From Clostridia bacterium (GTDB taxonomy: Bacteria; Bacillota; Clostridia; Oscillospirales; Acutalibacteraceae), in contig JAFSBS010000219.1 of NCBI GenBank assembly GCA_017437165.1, positions 1 through 10,348 of the forward strand: DNA of 10,348 nucleotides, written 5' to 3'. A program made the translations under genes and the position numbers. The first letter of the stretch is position 1; each line of letters opens with the position of its first letter. The notes beneath the pieces were generated by a model that ran no database searches, was not told the origin of the DNA, and saw nothing but the letters and a program-made list of their open reading frames with translations. Below are positions 6,333 to 10,348 of this stretch, in pieces.

Positions 6333-9300
6333 ATGAAACGAAAGGTCTTGTGTTCAATACTTGCAGTTTTAATTGTTCTTGCAAGTGTTCCTATGACTGC
6401 TTTTGCGGCAGATGAAGTTACAATTACAAAGGTTGATTTGACTGCCACAAAAAACCTTATTGAGGGTTATAATTGTCATATTGAATATGATGGTGAAAAA
6501 GATGAAACATTTAATTACTATTATCTTAATGACACATTACCAAATATGACACTTACTTTTTCGGATGGTTCTACAAAAGACATTACTTTTGACGAATACT
6601 GGGACTATTTTACAGACTCTATTTGGTGTGAGCAGGGTGCTGGAGATAAAGAATTGAAGCCCGGAACACATACAAAAACAGTTTGTCTTACTTACGGTTA
6701 TAACGAAGAAACGCAACAAAGCGAAGGTGTTATGGCAGAATATACTTTTACCATAGAACCAAACCCTATTGAAAGCATTTCTGCAGTAGCAACAAAACCT
6801 TTAGTAGAAAATGCAGATGGCTACTGGGAAGACAAAATAGAAACAGATGAAAACGGCAACGAAGTAGTAGTTGGTAAAACTTTCTTTTATTATGTTGCTG
6901 AAACAGCCCCAATTGTGACAGTAAATTATAAAAATGGTGATACAAAAACAATTCCTTACGATGTGTGGGGAGAATTTGACTATGGTGTGCAATTAACCGA
7001 CTTTAACCCTTTAGGAATATATAAACTTGGTGAAGATAATATTGCAGACGTTCAAGTTTTAGGTGTTAAAGCGAGGTTTACATTTGCAATAATTCCTGAC
7101 CCTGTTGAAAAAATTACTGTTGTGCCAACTAAAACAATTCAGGAAGAAAAAGATGGGAGTTGGATAGAGTGCTCTGATGCAGCCGGTTCATATTTTGATT
7201 ACAATATTTCTGCAACAGAACCACAAATAACAGTAGAATATAATGATGGTACACCAGCGAAAACTTGTACATGGGATGAATGCTATGAAGTTTTTGGTGA
7301 AGAACCAAGCTATGAATGTAACCAGGAAGAAAATCCTTTTTCTATAGGTGAAAATAGTATTACTGTAAGATTTTTAGGACATGAAACGACCTATACATTC
7401 GAAATTATTCCAAACCCGATTAAGTACGTTTCTTTAGATGTTCGTTACAAACTTGAAGAAAATAAATCAGGTTATGTGGCAGAAGTATATGATGATGAAG
7501 ATAATTATATAGGCGAATACTTTGAGTATGAATTAGATTGGGAAAAGACCTTTGTAACAGTAGAATATAACGATGAAGCAAAAGAGTCTTTGACCTTCTG
7601 TTTAAGTGACCTCTATGAATATTTTGAGGACGGTATCAGCATTGACCTTGGTCAGTCTTATGAAAATCAACTTACAGCAGGAGTTCATACAGGTACTGTT
7701 ATATTAAACGGTATAGATGGCGAATTTACTTTTGAAATTGTTCCTAATATCGTTTCAAAAGTTGAGGTAAAAGCAACAAAAGATTTAGTTGAAAATCAGG
7801 ATGGTTATATAAATGGTGAAGATGAGGGCGGAGAATATTTTTACTACCATTGTGAAAGCCTCCAGCCTGAATTTAAGGTTACCTTTACAGATGGTACAGT
7901 AAAGGTTTATAGCTATGATGAATTAGATGATTGTGGCTATGAATATGTTTTTGATATTGAGCAAAGCAGTAAAAATCCACTTAAACCGGGTACACATACG
8001 GGTACAGCAAGCTTCAATGGTGTAGAAACAACATTTTCATTTAAAATTCTTGAAGACCCTATAAAAAATATTGAAGCAACTCCTACAAGAGATTTGGTTC
8101 AATACACAGATGGTTACAGTGTAGAGGGTTCAAATGGAGAATGGTTTTTCTGGTATGATTTAAATGCTACCCGTCCTGATGTAACAATAAACTATAAAGA
8201 TGGAACTTCAAAAACATATACATTTGAAGAAATCACAAGATATACAGACTTCGACATTAACATTCTTGATAATCAGAACAGTGATTCACAATTTAAGGTA
8301 GGTACAAACAAAACAACTGTTTATTTAAACAATATTAAATGTGAATACACATTTAATATAAAAAAAGCAGAGAAAACTGTTACTTCAATTTCAGTTGTTC
8401 CGGAAGGTAAGCTTGTCGAAAATATTGGCGGTTATTTTGATTGTAATGAAGATGGCGAAGAATTTTATACTTATCACAGTGCATCAATTACATATACAGT
8501 TACCATCAAATATTCAGACGGTACCACTAAAACTTATAAAGGTGTAAGACCATACCAGGAAATTGATGGTTCGGATTTCGATATTTATTTCGATTGCCAC
8601 AGATATGATAACAGATTTACTGTTGGCAAAAATAACACAGGCTTTGCATACTACAAAAATGCTACCTGCAAATTCTCTGTTGAGGTAGTTAAAAATGATT
8701 ATAAATCAGTCGAAATCAGTGGCGACAATAATTTTGTTGTTTCGCTCGTAAAGCAGGATGGCTCAAAGGTTAGTTGTGTTGTACAATCATTTGATTTGAT
8801 GGGTGGCGGAGAAAATCAGTTAGGTGTTTTTCTTCGTACTGACAAGGGTAATTTTGATGTTATAATTAACTATACATTAAATGATGACGCGACCTCTTTA
8901 CAAAACATATCAGTTATATTCGGTGATGAAGAAACCGGTTTAAAGAGTAACACACTTGCTTCAAACAAGTGGATTGATATAATGATTTGTGCAGGTGATA
9001 TTGCAAATATCGCAGCAACTTATTCAGATGGTTTCTCGAAGCATTTTTATAATCGCGACTTTAATAGTATCAATGGCACTATTACAGGCTCTGCGGTAGA
9101 TGACGCACTTACAATGTGTACTGTAGTGGAATATTACCGTGACTACGAGAATTATGGTGAAGATGAAAAAGGTAAGTTTGCAATTCTTTCTTTAGAAGAA
9201 GCAAAGGAATTATTAGAAAATTATTTTGACCCGTCAAAGATTGATATTACTACATCACCAATGTATAATGCTCCTGCAAAAGAAATTAAAATTTACTTTA

Positions 9301-10348
9301 TGCCTTACTGGGATGGTATCTTAACTAACAAGAAGTTAGAGTATGTAAATGGTAAATTTGTTTTAACAGCAGATTGGAGTTCTAACTATACAGATAAAAT
9401 TACACCTGTTACAGTTGTTTTAGCGAATACAGGTTATGTTGAGTCAATTTCATTTGTTAAAGGTGCTTGTGGTGCTATTAAAACAATAAGTACTGAAGTT
9501 GTAAAGAATGGTGTTGAGGTTACTTACTCTGCGTCAGAAAATGCAACAGAGTATGAAATTTATCGTAGCACTAATGGTGGCAAATATGAAAAAATCGGTA
9601 CATCTGAAAAACTCAATTTTGTTGATACTACAGTAGCTTCAGGTAAAACCTATACTTACAAGGTTCGTGGTGTTAATCCTAACAATACAGGTGATTTTAG
9701 CGGTACAAAAACAATTTCATATTTAGCAATGCCAAAAACAACTGCAACAATCAGTAAAACAGGCTTTACTGTTAAATGGAATAAAGTCGATGGTGCTTCA
9801 ACTTACAGAATTTACCGTGCAGAATATGTAAATGGTAAGTGGTCAAGCTGGAGTAAATTAAGCGACCAGAAGGCTTCTGTAACATCTTTTGCTGATAAGA
9901 ATGTAAAAGCAGGAGGCATTTATAAATACACAGTCAGAGCTTTAGCAAGTGGTGGAGTTGCAAGTGCTTATGAAGGTACCCCTACATTAGTTTACTTGTT
10001 AACACCAACAGTAAAAATCGCAAATGCTAAAGGTGGCGTTAAAGGTAGTTGGAATGTAGTTGCCGGAGCTCAGGGTTATGCAATTTATCGTTCGGAATAC
10101 AATGCAACAACTAAAAAATGGTCCAATTGGACTAATTTAGGTACAACCAATTCTACAACTAAATCATTTACAGATAAAACTGCCGCTTCAGGTAAAACAT
10201 ACCGTTACACAGTCAGAGCGGTTAATGGCAACAATATGAGTCTTTATACTGCAAGTAATACTTTACTTTATTTAGCAGAGCCAACAGTAACAATTGCGAA
10301 TGCAAAAGCAGGTATTACTGTTAAATGGACTAAATCAGGCGGTGCAAA
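6333..10348 (+). CDS. Very large secreted Ig-like/FN3 repeat protein, probable surface adhesin or scaffold (C-terminus outside window)
   Basis: The frame is open without a stop from the ATG at 6333 to the window end, giving 1338 complete codons. GGAGA at 6320-6324 (8-nt spacer) selects this start over an in-frame ATG at 6324. Residues 1-25 are a Sec signal peptide (basic MKRK, hydrophobic core, cleavage after TAFA). Residues 29-789 form seven diverged Ig-like repeats of 104-117 residues, most with a YxDGT-type core followed by Lys and each with a late glycine-led strand, resembling the bacterial Big_3 fold. Residues 790-1052 are an unassigned region. From 1053 on come fibronectin-III-like domains of about 91 residues with the xYxIYR and Y(T/K)YxVR motifs. 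No catalytic motif, LPXTG or dockerin is visible, but the C-terminal anchor would lie beyond the edge. A role in surface attachment, carbohydrate binding or scaffolding is inferred from architecture. It has its own promoter and is separate from the upstream operon. Confidence 0.88.
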   Translation, partial: MKRKVLCSILAVLIVLASVPMTAFAADEVTITKVDLTATKNLIEGYNCHIEYDGEKDETFNYYYLNDTLPNMTLTFSDGSTKDITFDEYWDYFTDSIWCEQGAGDKELKPGTHTKTVCLTYGYNEETQQSEGVMAEYTFTIEPNPIESISAVATKPLVENADGYWEDKIETDENGNEVVVGKTFFYYVAETAPIVTVNYKNGDTKTIPYDVWGEFDYGVQLTDFNPLGIYKLGEDNIADVQVLGVKARFTFAIIPDPVEKITVVPTKTIQEEKDGSWIECSDAAGSYFDYNISATEPQITVEYNDGTPAKTCTWDECYEVFGEEPSYECNQEENPFSIGENSITVRFLGHETTYTFEIIPNPIKYVSLDVRYKLEENKSGYVAEVYDDEDNYIGEYFEYELDWEKTFVTVEYNDEAKESLTFCLSDLYEYFEDGISIDLGQSYENQLTAGVHTGTVILNGIDGEFTFEIVPNIVSKVEVKATKDLVENQDGYINGEDEGGEYFYYHCESLQPEFKVTFTDGTVKVYSYDELDDCGYEYVFDIEQSSKNPLKPGTHTGTASFNGVETTFSFKILEDPIKNIEATPTRDLVQYTDGYSVEGSNGEWFFWYDLNATRPDVTINYKDGTSKTYTFEEITRYTDFDINILDNQNSDSQFKVGTNKTTVYLNNIKCEYTFNIKKAEKTVTSISVVPEGKLVENIGGYFDCNEDGEEFYTYHSASITYTVTIKYSDGTTKTYKGVRPYQEIDGSDFDIYFDCHRYDNRFTVGKNNTGFAYYKNATCKFSVEVVKNDYKSVEISGDNNFVVSLVKQDGSKVSCVVQSFDLMGGGENQLGVFLRTDKGNFDVIINYTLNDDATSLQNISVIFGDEETGLKSNTLASNKWIDIMICAGDIANIAATYSDGFSKHFYNRDFNSINGTITGSAVDDALTMCTVVEYYRDYENYGEDEKGKFAILSLEEAKELLENYFDPSKIDITTSPMYNAPAKEIKIYFMPYWDGILTNKKLEYVNGKFVLTADWSSNYTDKITPVTVVLANTGYVESISFVKGACGAIKTISTEVVKNGVEVTYSASENATEYEIYRSTNGGKYEKIGTSEKLNFVDTTVASGKTYTYKVRGVNPNNTGDFSGTKTISYLAMPKTTATISKTGFTVKWNKVDGASTYRIYRAEYVNGKWSSWSKLSDQKASVTSFADKNVKAGGIYKYTVRALASGGVASAYEGTPTLVYLLTPTVKIANAKGGVKGSWNVVAGAQGYAIYRSEYNATTKKWSNWTNLGTTNSTTKSFTDKTAASGKTYRYTVRAVNGNNMSLYTASNTLLYLAEPTVTIANAKAGITVKWTKSGGA
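6417..8699 (+). repeat. Seven protein-level Ig-like (Big_3-like) repeats
   Basis: Repeats begin at about residues 29, 146, 258, 363, 473, 577 and 683 of the surface protein (bases 6417, 6768, 7104, 7419, 7749, 8061 and 8379). A typical unit opens after a P-N/D-P turn, continues with an ATKxLVEN-DGY strand, an aromatic stretch such as YFYY, a VTVxYxDGTxKTY core, a K/V-P/G-G-T-H-T-like turn and a closing FxFxIxPDP strand. The core reads SDGS, KNGD, NDGT, NDEA, TDGT, KDGT and SDGT in order, so repeat 4 has lost the DG pair. Similarity is at protein level only; the DNA has drifted, so this is old duplication and not a recent tandem expansion. Confidence 0.8.
8700..9488 (+). other. Unassigned region of the surface protein between Ig-like and FN3-like repeats
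   Basis: Residues 790-1052 do not follow the Ig-repeat pattern cleanly. The first part (790 to about 925) keeps one ATYSDGFSK core (D899), so it may hold a worn eighth repeat preceded by a beta-rich insert. The second part begins with an acidic, tyrosine-rich stretch (EYYRDYENYGEDEKG), then SLEEAKELLENYFDPSKID (from residue 953), which looks like a helix in a small alpha/beta domain, and ends with strands leading to YVESISFVKG. I recognise no family. Confidence 0.5.
9489..10348 (+). repeat. Fibronectin type III-like repeats (three complete, fourth begun)
   Basis: Domains begin near residues 1053, 1134, 1225 and 1317 (bases 9489, 9732, 10005 and 10281). Each complete unit has a V(K/T)WxxVxGAxxYxIYR-type strand pair, a TSFxDKxxxxGxxYxYTVRA-type strand pair and a closing strand ending YL. 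Domains 2 and 3 carry a related insert (VNGKWSSWSKL and TTKKWSNWTNL) after IYR that domain 1 lacks. FN3 domains of this style are common in secreted and surface proteins of gut Clostridia, where they act as spacers or binding modules. Confidence 0.82.

Noticed and set aside
6266..6992. Minus-strand open frames under the start of the surface-protein gene
   Set aside because: They overlap a clear plus-strand coding frame with signal peptide and repeats, and have no ribosome binding sites or recognisable domains.
6417..10348. Possible recent tandem DNA repeats or a phase-variable array
   Set aside because: The repetition is visible only in the protein; the nucleotide copies differ widely and no long exact repeat or simple-sequence tract was seen.

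Overview
The window is AT-rich (by eye roughly one-third G+C), uses the standard genetic code, and has good AGGAG-type ribosome binding sites and near-consensus sigma-A promoters. Its products include a lipoprotein and a large secreted protein with bacterial Ig-like and fibronectin-III-like repeats. Together this suggests a low-GC Gram-positive of the Clostridia, most plausibly an uncultured gut Oscillospiraceae/Lachnospiraceae-type commensal. The assignment rests on style and gene content, not on a marker gene.

Left edge (1-640, minus strand): a two-gene HEPN/MNT toxin-antitoxin module. A small MNT nucleotidyltransferase (GS-x10-D-x-D motif) is followed, with an 11-nt overlap, by a HEPN-domain protein (R-x6-H) whose C-terminus lies outside the window. 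A near-perfect promoter (TTGACT-17-TATAAT) drives it. A second promoter (TTCACA-17-TACAAT) points the other way only 10 bp away, so the intergenic region is a compact divergent control region.

Centre (766-6118, plus strand): five tightly packed genes that look like one operon. They encode a small lipoprotein of unknown family, a membrane-anchored M20 metallopeptidase of the carboxypeptidase S/PM20D1 type, a GPH-family (MelB-like) sugar/cation symporter with a long C-terminal tail, a small membrane protein with an HEYGH zinc-type motif (start overlapping the transporter stop), and a membrane-anchored Ca2+-dependent PI-PLC-like phosphodiesterase. A strong hairpin plus T-tract (6147-6200) closes the operon. 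All five products are membrane or envelope proteins. The combination (phosphodiesterase, amidohydrolase/peptidase, transporter, putative membrane protease) suggests capture and processing of a lipid- or glycan-linked substrate, but this is inference and I know of no described system with this exact set.

Right part (6333 to the window end, plus strand): after its own promoter and several small dyads, a very large secreted protein begins. At least 1338 residues are visible and it is open at the edge. It has a Sec signal peptide, seven diverged Ig-like repeats of about 104-117 residues resembling the Big_3 type, an unassigned segment of about 260 residues, and then three complete FN3-like domains and the start of a fourth. 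It is most likely a cell-surface or secreted adhesin/binding scaffold.

I see no rRNA, tRNA, CRISPR array, insertion sequence or phage gene. No gene-free stretch exceeds about 215 bases.
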